Of a stretch of DNA of 44,510 nt, positions 38,124 through 44,510 are shown one piece after another. A program made the translations under genes and the position numbers. Under the pieces are notes generated by a model. That model was not told the DNA's origin. It saw only the letters and a program-made list of their open reading frames with translations, and searched no databases. Each line of letters opens with the position of its first letter. The first letter of the stretch is position 1. Location: NCBI GenBank assembly GCA_019359635.1, contig JAHHGY010000030.1:1-44510 (forward strand). The letters are read 5' to 3'. The stretch comes from Chroococcus sp. CMT-3BRIN-NPC107. Its GTDB lineage: Bacteria; Cyanobacteriota; Cyanobacteriia; Cyanobacteriales; Chroococcidiopsidaceae.

Positions 38124-38690
38124 ATGAATATTTTTATCTGCCCTGGATTTCACTTACCCGAATTAACACGCTGCTTCTTGCAGGAATTATCGTTATCTGC
38201 CGACTTAACTTCTACTATAAGCGAAAATATACTTACATTTTCAGTAAAAAATTATACACCACTATCATCATTACATATTCTCCAAAATTTGTTAACAACT
38301 TACGGTCAACCAGCAAAAGCCGCGCCTATAGTATTTATTAGCTTTAGCGCTGGGGTGATAGGAGCGCTCGGTGCGGCTTGGGGATGGGAGTTATTGGGAG
38401 GTAAAGTAAAAGCGCTAATTGCTATTGATGGTTGGGGAGTGCCGCTAGGAGGTAATTTTCCCATCCATAGGCTGAGTCACGATTATTTTACCCACACAAC
38501 ATCGATAGTTTTAAGCCGCCCGGAAGATAGTTTTTATGCAGATCCAATGGTAGAACATTTGGATATGTGGCGATCGCCTTCTACAGTTACTGGATGGATG
38601 GTAAGCCCTAGTAATCCTAACGTGCGATCGTACCTCAACGAGGCGGAATTTATACTGAGGCTATTGAAGCGCTACCAAGAAATTGATTAG
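38124..38690 (+). CDS. Small alpha/beta-hydrolase-fold protein, function unknown
   Basis: A 188-aa protein starting MNIFICPGFHLPELTRCFLQ. The tract PIVFISFSAGVIGALGAAWG (about 68-87) looks like a nucleophile elbow with Ser75, though Ser73 replaces the glycine of GxSxG. ALIAIDGWGVPLGG follows, with a candidate acid, and His residues cluster at IHRLSHDYFTH. It is shorter than typical hydrolases and may be a minimal or non-catalytic version. It has no signal peptide. It lies 35 bp before the MFS gene on the same strand and is probably co-transcribed with it. I know similar proteins only as conserved cyanobacterial hypotheticals. Confidence 0.7.
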   Translation: MNIFICPGFHLPELTRCFLQELSLSADLTSTISENILTFSVKNYTPLSSLHILQNLLTTYGQPAKAAPIVFISFSAGVIGALGAAWGWELLGGKVKALIAIDGWGVPLGGNFPIHRLSHDYFTHTTSIVLSRPEDSFYADPMVEHLDMWRSPSTVTGWMVSPSNPNVRSYLNEAEFILRLLKRYQEID

Positions 38691-38725
38691 ATTGGGGGCG
38701 ATACTTAAATTTTGTTAGATATTTT

Positions 38726-40018
38726 ATGTTTCCTGTAGAAAAACCATCCGCTACGCCGCCGCAAGTTGGGTTTCGTGCTTTGCTTAAAAACCGCTCCTTT
38801 TTGGCGTTGTGGGTAGGACAATTACTCTCTCAAGTAGCAGATAAAATTCTTTTAACTTTACTGATTGCGCTACTATCCATTTATCCTACGCCTACGGGGA
38901 CAGAAAACTCTATGCGATCGATTTTATTGCTGGCTTTTACTTTGCCAGCAATTTTATTTGGTTCGGCGGCAGGAATTTTTGTAGACAGGTTGGGCAAAAA
39001 GTTAGTTTTGGTGGTTTCCAACTTGATTCGGGCGTTGTTGATATTTACTATTCCTTTTTTACCGAGAGAATTTGTAATTTTATTATTAATCACCTTTATT
39101 GTTTCTACGGTTACTCAATTTTTTGCTCCCGCCGAACAAGCATCTATCCCGCTACTAATCCCACGCGAAAACTTGTTAGCCGCTAATGCCTTATTTACTA
39201 CCACTACGATGGGGGGTTTTATTGTCGGTTTTGCGATCGGAGAACCCGTTTTGAGCCTTAGTCAAGCTTGGGGAGGCAATTTTGGCCAAGAATTGTTAGT
39301 TGGTGGTTTGTATTTTTTAGCTGCCGGAATTTTACAAACCGTGGCTTTAAAAGAAACTATAGCTAACGTTGGCGGCATCATGATGAATCCTTGGCAAGAA
39401 ATCAAAGCAGGTTTTAGCTATCTCAAACAAAACCGCATGGTTTGGAATGCAATGTTGCAACTAACAACTTTGTACTGTGTAATTGCTGCTCTCATCGTCA
39501 TAACTTTTAGTTTAGCTCCGCAAATTGGCTTGCAATCAGAGAAACAATACGGATTTATATTAGCGGCGGCGGGGATTGGAATTGTATTAGGGGCAGGAGT
39601 TTTAGGGCATGGAGGCGGAGTTTTTCATCATAAACCCCTACCTTTATTTGGTTTTTTGACCATAGCCTTTTCTTTAGCGGTTTTTAGCTTTGTCAGCAAT
39701 TTGTGGCTGGGTTTAGGACTTAGTGCTTTATTGGGAGTGGGAGCCGCGTTTGTGGGCGTACCAATGCAGACTTTAATTCAAAAAGAAACCCCCACCGATA
39801 TGCACGGTAAGGTATTTGGGTTTCAAAATAATTTGGTCAATATTGCCCTAAGCGTGCCTTTAGCGATTACAGGCCCGATTACCGATGCTGTTAGCAATGC
39901 TGTAGGTTCCGAAGCTTTGGGTTTAAAGATCGTTTTAGCGGGGATGAGTGCGATCGCACTCACTGTTGGTATCTGGGCTTGGAATCATAGTCGCCGAGTC
40001 CTCCGCAATGTAATCTAA
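38726..40018 (+). CDS. Major facilitator superfamily transporter (MFS_3/EntS-like)
   Basis: A 430-aa polytopic membrane protein with about 12 predicted helices in two halves. The first half starts FLALWVGQLLSQVADKILL and has the MFS signature GIFVDRLGKKLVLVVSNLIRA (cytoplasmic loop 2-3). The second half has GVGAAFVGVPMQTLIQKETPTDMHGKVFGFQNN. This pattern matches drug/siderophore exporters of the EntS/MFS_3 group. Substrate is not evident. It shares a transcript direction and a 35-bp gap with the preceding alpha/beta-fold gene. An eroded TPR-type gene follows it after 11 bp. Confidence 0.85.
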   Translation: MFPVEKPSATPPQVGFRALLKNRSFLALWVGQLLSQVADKILLTLLIALLSIYPTPTGTENSMRSILLLAFTLPAILFGSAAGIFVDRLGKKLVLVVSNLIRALLIFTIPFLPREFVILLLITFIVSTVTQFFAPAEQASIPLLIPRENLLAANALFTTTTMGGFIVGFAIGEPVLSLSQAWGGNFGQELLVGGLYFLAAGILQTVALKETIANVGGIMMNPWQEIKAGFSYLKQNRMVWNAMLQLTTLYCVIAALIVITFSLAPQIGLQSEKQYGFILAAAGIGIVLGAGVLGHGGGVFHHKPLPLFGFLTIAFSLAVFSFVSNLWLGLGLSALLGVGAAFVGVPMQTLIQKETPTDMHGKVFGFQNNLVNIALSVPLAITGPITDAVSNAVGSEALGLKIVLAGMSAIALTVGIWAWNHSRRVLRNVI

Positions 40019-40029
40019 CGTTAGGATAT

Positions 40030-40488
40030 TTGACTAAGAACGAGTTTACAAAACTTGCTTTACCGTCATTACCAAAAATAAGTGCGGCGAAAGAACTTTT
40101 GGAATCTAAGCTTGAGCCGTTGGTAGAGCCTTTTAACAATGAATGGAAAGAGAAAGTAGCAACCCCTTGGCAACAGCGATTTGCCCGTACACAAGAAATT
40201 CAAAAAAATCTGCAAGATTTAGCTTAAAAAGTCTAAACTCAACCCTTGACTGCTCAAGACGCTTGGAGTCGGGCTTGTTGGACGGCGGAAATTTAAGGAG
40301 ATGAAAAAGTAATCGCACTTTTCTATAAAGTCCTTGCTATTCAACCACATCATCCCGGAGCTAACTATACAGTTGGACAATTTTTATTACAACAACAAGA
40401 TGCGACAGGTATTGAATACATCGATCGAGCAATGCCAGCGGAATCTGATTGTATAATTGATGGCTGCAAGTTGGTTTATGCTTTTTAA
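40030..40488 (+). pseudogene. Remnant of a TPR/M48-type cyanobacterial protein with three in-frame stops
   Basis: A single reading frame from TTG at 40030 to TAA at 40486 translates as a family-like protein interrupted by TAA at 40225, 40234 and 40294. The first part (65 codons) contains NEWKEKVATPWQQRFARTQE. After the stops come LTAQDAWSRACWTAEI, stop, GDEKVIALFYKVLAIQPHHPGANY, TVGQFLLQQQDATGIEYIDRA and a tail CIIDGCKLVYAF. The middle resembles the TPR-like region (GDE-a-i-PLFrkVLaiqPxHpgANYtlG) that cyanobacterial M48-peptidase-associated proteins carry. No frameshift is needed, so decay is by point substitution. The 65-codon open start alone is unlikely to be a functional gene. The 109 bp to rsmH hold nothing recognisable. 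Confidence 0.8.
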
Positions 40489-40597
40489 CTCTAAAGTTTT
40501 CCGAGCATTCTTTGATGGTTATTGTGAATTACGCGGCTTTAAAGCAAAAAATCTGCAAAATAGAGGGAGCAGCTATTTATAGTCGAAAAAAATTACG

Positions 40598-41497
40598 ATG
40601 AATACATCCCAAACTCCGCTTGATTCAAAGTCTACTGGGTTTGTTCACATACCTGTTTTGAATCAAGAGGTAATTTCTGCCTTAGCTATCCGTCCTAATG
40701 GGCATTATTTAGATGCTACCGTAGGCGGTGGCGGTCATAGCGAGGCGATTTTACAGGCGTATCCTGATGTTAAAGTTACAGCCTTAGATTGGGACGAACA
40801 GGCAATTATCGCAGCTAAACAACGGCTTGCTGAATATAGTAGTCGCATTCAATTTGTTTTAACCAGTTTCGCCGACTTTGACTATAAAAAAGCTGAATTT
40901 GATGGAATAATAGCAGATTTAGGCGTTAGCTCTTACCATCTCGATACCGCAGAGCGAGGCTTTAGTTTTCGCAACACTGCGCCCTTAGATATGCGGATGG
41001 ATCGGCGACGAGATTTGACCGCCGCAGAAATAATTAATAATTGGGATGAAAACGAGCTTGCAGATATTTTCTTTAAGTACGGTGAGGAGAGATTATCGCG
41101 ACGAATAGCTAGACGGATAGTAGAAAAACGCCCTTTTACAACTACGACAGAACTCGCAGAGGCGATCGCTTATTGCGTTCCAAAGCAGTATCGTTATGGT
41201 AGGATTCACCCCGCAACCCGTGTATTTCAAGCTTTGCGGATTGTCGTCAATGAAGAATTAACCGCTATCGAGAATTTTTTAAATCGCGCTCCTATAGCTC
41301 TTGTACCAGGGGGCAGAATTGTTGTAATTAGTTTTCATAGCTTAGAAGATCGGATAGTAAAGCATAGTTTAAGAGAATCATCCTTATTAAAAGTAATTAC
41401 TAAAAAGCCCATTACCGCCCAAAATGACGAATTAGAAAATAATGTGCGATCGCGCTCGGCTAAATTACGAATAGCAGAAGTGTTGAAGGAAGAATAA
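40598..41497 (+). CDS. rsmH: 16S rRNA (cytosine-1402-N4)-methyltransferase
   Basis: A 299-aa SAM-dependent enzyme methylating C1402 at N4 in the ribosomal decoding centre. The SAM motif [10 protein letters not shown] is at 39-48. Further family signatures are [28 protein letters not shown], the [18 protein letters not shown] block and the C-terminal [11 protein letters not shown]. Length is normal. In many bacteria the gene (mraW) begins the dcw cluster, but here no ftsL, ftsI or mur genes follow, as usual in cyanobacteria. No strong ribosome site precedes the ATG. The next gene is 64 bp downstream on the same strand. Confidence 0.97.
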   Translation: MNTSQTPLDSKSTGFVHIPVLNQEVISALAIRPNGHYLDATVGGGGHSEAILQAYPDVKVTALDWDEQAIIAAKQRLAEYSSRIQFVLTSFADFDYKKAEFDGIIADLGVSSYHLDTAERGFSFRNTAPLDMRMDRRRDLTAAEIINNWDENELADIFFKYGEERLSRRIARRIVEKRPFTTTTELAEAIAYCVPKQYRYGRIHPATRVFQALRIVVNEELTAIENFLNRAPIALVPGGRIVVISFHSLEDRIVKHSLRESSLLKVITKKPITAQNDELENNVRSRSAKLRIAEVLKEE

Positions 41498-41561
41498 ATA
41501 CAAAATAAAATCTTTATTAGCTTGTAAACTAAGGTAAAGAAAGCATTAAAAGGCAACTACC

Positions 41562-42239
41562 ATGTACGTGCTAATTGGTGGCGGCGGTTTAATTGGGCTG
41601 AACTTGGCACAAAGACTTGTAGAATTAGGTCACACAGTGGCAGTAATTGATATTAATTCTGTTGCTTGCCGTTATGCTCGCGAACAAGTAGGGGCGATGG
41701 CTTTTGAAGGTAGTGCAGTAAGTACAGAAGTGTTGCTAGAAGCAGGGATTCGTAAAGCGGATTCGGTAGTCGCTGCACTGCGGAACGATGCTTTGAATTT
41801 AGCAATGGTTACGCTTGCCAAACACTACGGAGCGCCGCATATTGTTACCCGGATGCGCCATCGCGATTTTGCCGAGCCATTACGCATAGTTGGGGCAAAT
41901 CACATAGTTAGCACGGTGGAATTAGCAGTATCAACAATGGTAAATGCGATCGAATATCCGCAAGTAGAGTCAATGATGCACTTTGAACAAGGACAAATTG
42001 AGGTGCTAAAACTTGCGATCGCAGAAAATTGTTATGTTGTTGGGCGTAGCGTTGCCGAAATTGCTCTTGATTCTCGGTTTCCTACTGGCTCTTTAATTAT
42101 TGGCTATCAAGCTCATGCTCATGAAAACTTGATAATTCCTAATGGTAGTACGGTATTAGAACCGAGTTCGACGGTGTTAATCGTCACTAAGCCCGGATCG
42201 CTGCATCAAGTTATTGATTTTATCGAGGGTTGTAAATAA
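41562..42239 (+). CDS. TrkA-type potassium-uptake regulatory/NAD-binding protein
   Basis: A 225-aa cytosolic protein with an N-terminal RCK/TrkA-N Rossmann domain: GGGGLIG at 6-12, Asp30 at the end of strand 2, and TLAKHYGAPHIVTRMRHRDFAE around 85-106. A C-terminal TrkA-C domain (about 140-220) ends VLIVTKPGSLHQVIDFIEG. Such proteins gate K+ transporters or channels through NAD(H), ATP or c-di-AMP binding. No membrane subunit (TrkH/KtrB) is adjacent, so the partner is elsewhere. A DUF3124 lipoprotein gene follows after 5 bp, probably in the same transcript. trkA or ktrA would be candidate symbols, but the partner is needed to choose. Confidence 0.88.
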   Translation: MYVLIGGGGLIGLNLAQRLVELGHTVAVIDINSVACRYAREQVGAMAFEGSAVSTEVLLEAGIRKADSVVAALRNDALNLAMVTLAKHYGAPHIVTRMRHRDFAEPLRIVGANHIVSTVELAVSTMVNAIEYPQVESMMHFEQGQIEVLKLAIAENCYVVGRSVAEIALDSRFPTGSLIIGYQAHAHENLIIPNGSTVLEPSSTVLIVTKPGSLHQVIDFIEGCK

Positions 42240-42244
42240 TTTCG

Positions 42245-42787
42245 ATGAAGCTATACCGACTAATTTTTTCAGCGATCGCACTAATTTTTCTGACTGCTTG
42301 TACCCCGTCGAAAGTTTCACCGCCGCCAGTCGTTTCATCTCCAAAAGTGGTAACTTTAGCGCAAAATTTTCAAGCGGCAATGGGGCAAACTATTTATGTG
42401 CCGATTTATTCGCATATTTATTATGAAAATCGGCAAAAGTATTTCGATTTGGCGGCTACATTGAGTATTCGCAATACAGATTTGACGAGTCCCATGATTG
42501 TTACGGCGGTACGCTACCATAACTCGAATGGTAAATTAATCCGGCAGTATATAGAACGTCCCATTGAACTTGATGCACTAGCTTCTACAAATTTTGTTGT
42601 AGATAGAAACGATACCAGTGGCGGTAGTGGGGCAAATTTTATTGTCGAATGGGTAGCCAAGACAGAAATCTCTGAACCGATAGTAGAAGCTGTAATGATT
42701 GGGAGTGCTTTACAACAAGGAATTTCTTGGATTAGTCCGGGTAAAGTGATTAAAAATCAACCAAATTTTCAGAAATCCCCTAGTTAA
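42245..42787 (+). CDS. DUF3124 lipoprotein
   Basis: A 180-aa exported protein with a lipoprotein signal peptide: hydrophobic core LIFSAIALIFL and lipobox LTAC with Cys19. A Pro/Ser-rich linker (about 21-35) leads to the DUF3124 domain with GQTIYVPIYSHIYYENRQKYFDLAATLSIRN (about 48-78) and NFIVEWVAKTEISEPIVEAVMIG (about 137-159). The domain has a beta-sandwich look, and its function is unknown. It follows the TrkA-type gene by 5 bp. It overlaps the end of the convergent antiporter gene by 4 bp (42784-42787), so both genes have to terminate within the other's 3' end. Confidence 0.9.
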   Translation: MKLYRLIFSAIALIFLTACTPSKVSPPPVVSSPKVVTLAQNFQAAMGQTIYVPIYSHIYYENRQKYFDLAATLSIRNTDLTSPMIVTAVRYHNSNGKLIRQYIERPIELDALASTNFVVDRNDTSGGSGANFIVEWVAKTEISEPIVEAVMIGSALQQGISWISPGKVIKNQPNFQKSPS

Positions 42788-44319
42788 TCATCTTCTAGTT
42801 TTAGCAGTTGCTCATCGATATTTTGCAAGCGCGACTTCACAATTTCAGGTGAAAGAATTTGTTTGCGGATGGCTTCACCCAAAGCTCCTTTTTCTGCCAG
42901 CAGCAGGCGGCGGCGAACAGCATCAAGTTTGGAGCGATCGCCCTTGGTATCTGAGCGGCGATTGTAGATGTCCCGTAGAGTTTTTTCTGCTCCAGCTATT
43001 CTTACTTGATAACCTGCTCTCATTTCTTCGTAAACGGCTTTAGGCAATACTCCTGACTTTAGCAAACTGTCTAATTCATCTTGAGCGGCTTTCCCTGTAA
43101 TTAACTGCGCTTGCAACTCCTCAATTTGTTGGCGAGTTTCGGAAAATGTAGCTAAGTTTAAACGTTTTACTAGCCAAGGCAAGCTTAAACCTTGGCCTAC
43201 TAAGGATACCAACACGCAACCATAGACTAAAGTAATGAGATATTCTCGCCCCGGTAAGCTAGTAGGTAAACTTAATGCCAAAGCCATTGAGAGCGAACCC
43301 TTAATATTGCCAATAAATAGTAAATGCTGCCAACGCACCGGAATTGAGCGATCGATCCAGCTTATCCCAGCAAGTAAAGGGTAAACAGTAAAAATTCGCC
43401 CCGCTTGATAAGCTAAAAATGCTAATAAAACGGCGGGCAGAATTTTAATCAGCGTGATGGGATTTATTTCGATGCCAATGAGCAGAAATATAAAGGTATT
43501 GACCCCAAAACCAGCATATTCCCAGAAGCTTAATAGTGTAATGCGATCGCCTGCTGAATTAGTCCGCGAAAGTCCCAGATTACCGAAAATTAACCCTGCC
43601 ACTACCACCGCCACCGGGCCAGATACGCCGAGAAACTGCCCCGCCTGAGAAGTTCCCAAAGCAACGGCAACAGTTAACAACAGACTGCTCAGGGGGTCGT
43701 TTAGACGCGCAAATATAGGGATGCTCAAGTAGCCCAAAACTGCCCCTACTAGGCTACCTCCCAACGCTACAAATAAAAATTCTCGGATGCCCTCTAAAAA
43801 TGTCAGAGAACCCGTTGAATAAACTTTTACTATTAGGTTGAATAAAACCAAAGCGGCGGCATCGTTGAATAAAGTTTCGCCTTCAACAATAGTAGAAAGC
43901 CTTGCAGGGACAGGAATATCTTTAAATACGGCAATCATGGATACAGTATCTGTATTTGCCAGAATTGCGCCTAAAAAACAGGCAGGTATCCAGTCTAAGG
44001 TCAGTCCAAATTTTAATAGTACAGCGATAATAGCAGTAGCTAATATTGCCCCAGGACCAGCCAATAGAGCAATGGGTTTAAACGTACTGCGGAGGCGGCG
44101 GACATCAGTATTAATCCCCGCCTCAAATATTAAAATGGGCAGAAAAAGGTTTAAAACTAGGTATGGATCTAAGCCAATACGACGAGATAATAGCTCGGTA
44201 ATGGGCAAACCTGCTAGAACTAAACCCGTAACATAAGGGATTCGTAACCGCCGCGATAGTAAGGCGACGGTAGTAGCAATCAGCAACAGAATAATTAAAA
44301 TCGGGACTAATTCAGGCAC
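42784..44319 (-). CDS. CPA1 family Na+/H+ (cation:proton) antiporter
   Basis: A 511-aa membrane antiporter with about 12 hydrophobic helices (residues 1-385) and a soluble C-terminal tail of about 125 residues that is charged and largely helical. The conserved half-helix TDTVSM (124-129, family TDPVAV) and the key motif EGETLFNDAAALVLF (146-160, Asn152-Asp153) are present, as is the GNIKGSLSMALALSLP segment. Similar cyanobacterial proteins act in Na+ extrusion and pH homeostasis. Translation starts at GTG with no clear ribosome site. It overlaps the convergent DUF3124 gene by 4 bp. Just upstream lies the edge of an insertion sequence, which could affect expression. Confidence 0.92.
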   Translation of the reverse strand: MPELVPILIILLLIATTVALLSRRLRIPYVTGLVLAGLPITELLSRRIGLDPYLVLNLFLPILIFEAGINTDVRRLRSTFKPIALLAGPGAILATAIIAVLLKFGLTLDWIPACFLGAILANTDTVSMIAVFKDIPVPARLSTIVEGETLFNDAAALVLFNLIVKVYSTGSLTFLEGIREFLFVALGGSLVGAVLGYLSIPIFARLNDPLSSLLLTVAVALGTSQAGQFLGVSGPVAVVVAGLIFGNLGLSRTNSAGDRITLLSFWEYAGFGVNTFIFLLIGIEINPITLIKILPAVLLAFLAYQAGRIFTVYPLLAGISWIDRSIPVRWQHLLFIGNIKGSLSMALALSLPTSLPGREYLITLVYGCVLVSLVGQGLSLPWLVKRLNLATFSETRQQIEELQAQLITGKAAQDELDSLLKSGVLPKAVYEEMRAGYQVRIAGAEKTLRDIYNRRSDTKGDRSKLDAVRRRLLLAEKGALGEAIRKQILSPEIVKSRLQNIDEQLLKLEDD

Positions 44320-44390
44320 GTCTACATTAGTTAAAAGTATTTGTAAACGAGTGTAAACCCAAAAAAATGTCGTTTAAAAGTTATCTGTTA

Positions 44391-44510
44391 ACGTCAGTTC
44401 GGGATAAGAAAAGGAGGAGGCAAGTAAGCTGAAATGAAGTTAACGTATTCAGCGCCTCCATCTATGTCTAGTTTAGAAGCTTTATTTTGTGAGATTGATG
44501 ATTTTTGCAC
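44391..44510 (+). mobile_element. Left end of an insertion sequence, probably IS982 family (truncated by window)
   Basis: ACGTCAGTTCGGGATAAG at 44391-44408 looks like an insertion-sequence terminal repeat, and a transposase-like reading frame starts 73 bp inside at 44464. The element lies about 70 bp upstream of the antiporter start. Its right end and any target duplication are outside the window. The family call is from memory of cyanobacterial IS982 transposases starting MSSLE-LFC--DDFC. Confidence 0.5.
44464..44510 (+). CDS. Transposase N-terminus (IS982-like), incomplete
   Basis: ATG at 44464 begins MSSLEALFCEIDDFC and stays open to the window edge (15 complete codons). The pattern of LFC followed by DDFC near the N-terminus is typical of IS982-type transposases in cyanobacteria. 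It is too short to test catalytic residues. No strong Shine-Dalgarno is seen. Confidence 0.55.
   Translation, partial: MSSLEALFCEIDDFC

Noticed and set aside
40225..40296. Stop-codon readthrough or an altered code at the three TAA codons
   Set aside because: All other genes in the window use TAA as a normal stop, and a second gene remnant (32427-32784) shows ordinary decay. Pseudogenisation is the simpler explanation.
40477..40581. 34-codon frame (starts MLFNSKVFRAFFDGYCELRG) overlapping the end of the TPR pseudogene
   Set aside because: It looks protein-like for a short stretch but has no ribosome site and no family I can name. It could also be eroded sequence.
1..44510. CRISPR arrays, prophage, toxin-antitoxin modules or biosynthetic clusters
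   Set aside because: No regularly spaced direct repeats, phage structural genes, paired small toxin/antitoxin frames or modular synthase genes were seen on either strand.

Overview
The window is chromosomal DNA from a cyanobacterium. The evidence is a full-length magnesium-chelatase H subunit (chlH), the tig-clpP-clpX cluster in its cyanobacterial form, many copies of the HIP1 octamer GCGATCGC in and between genes, several short palindromes of types common in cyanobacterial genomes, and gene families largely restricted to cyanobacteria (orphan Mo-nitrogenase C-terminal domain, DUF3124 lipoprotein, LpxB-related protein, NB-ARC/WD40 remnant). Base composition is moderate (roughly low-to-mid 40s % GC by eye). 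A Chroococcidiopsis/Nostoc-like lineage is my guess from gene content and was not computed.

Layout. 1-4640: proteostasis operon on the minus strand (tig, clpP, clpX, alpha/beta hydrolase), with the start of another minus-strand gene at the left edge. 5106-9022: plus-strand asd-dapA-rnj (first steps of lysine/DAP synthesis and RNase J), closed by a strong terminator. 9343-11707: small plus-strand genes (Mo-nitrogenase C-terminal domain protein, exported proline-rich protein, ribosomal protein L32, sulfite-oxidase-like molybdoenzyme). 11958-15457: a possible micro-protein, RecQ, DUF427, a Uma2 nuclease-fold gene that appears damaged by a small palindromic insertion, and tRNA-Leu(UAG). 15631-21695: bifunctional proline catabolic enzyme PutA, a 0.5-kb gene-poor spacer with a palindromic repeat, DUF3891, a second Uma2 gene and a clan GH-J/GH68-like beta-propeller enzyme. 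21967-28717: an O-methyltransferase-fold protein lacking the usual catalytic His, chlH, and a divergent LpxB-related gene. 28730-32087: small membrane protein, M23 peptidase, FtsH. 32427-33556: WD40/pentapeptide pseudogene and an FMN reductase. 33585-40018: ferrochelatase-like protein with a His-rich tail, a large GAF-TM-sensor-TM-PAS-PAS-GAF-GGDEF diguanylate cyclase, an alpha/beta-fold protein and an MFS exporter. 40030-44510: TPR-type pseudogene, rsmH, TrkA-like NAD-binding protein, DUF3124 lipoprotein, CPA1 Na+/H+ antiporter, and the left edge of an insertion sequence.

Most of the window is ordinary cyanobacterial housekeeping sequence. I see no phage, CRISPR array, secondary-metabolite cluster or obvious new multi-gene system. 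The most unusual items are single genes or sites: the His-tailed ferrochelatase paralogue, the methyltransferase-fold protein beside chlH with a replaced catalytic residue, the leaderless GH68-like enzyme, the diguanylate cyclase architecture, two decaying genes, and a palindrome inserted in frame into a Uma2 gene.
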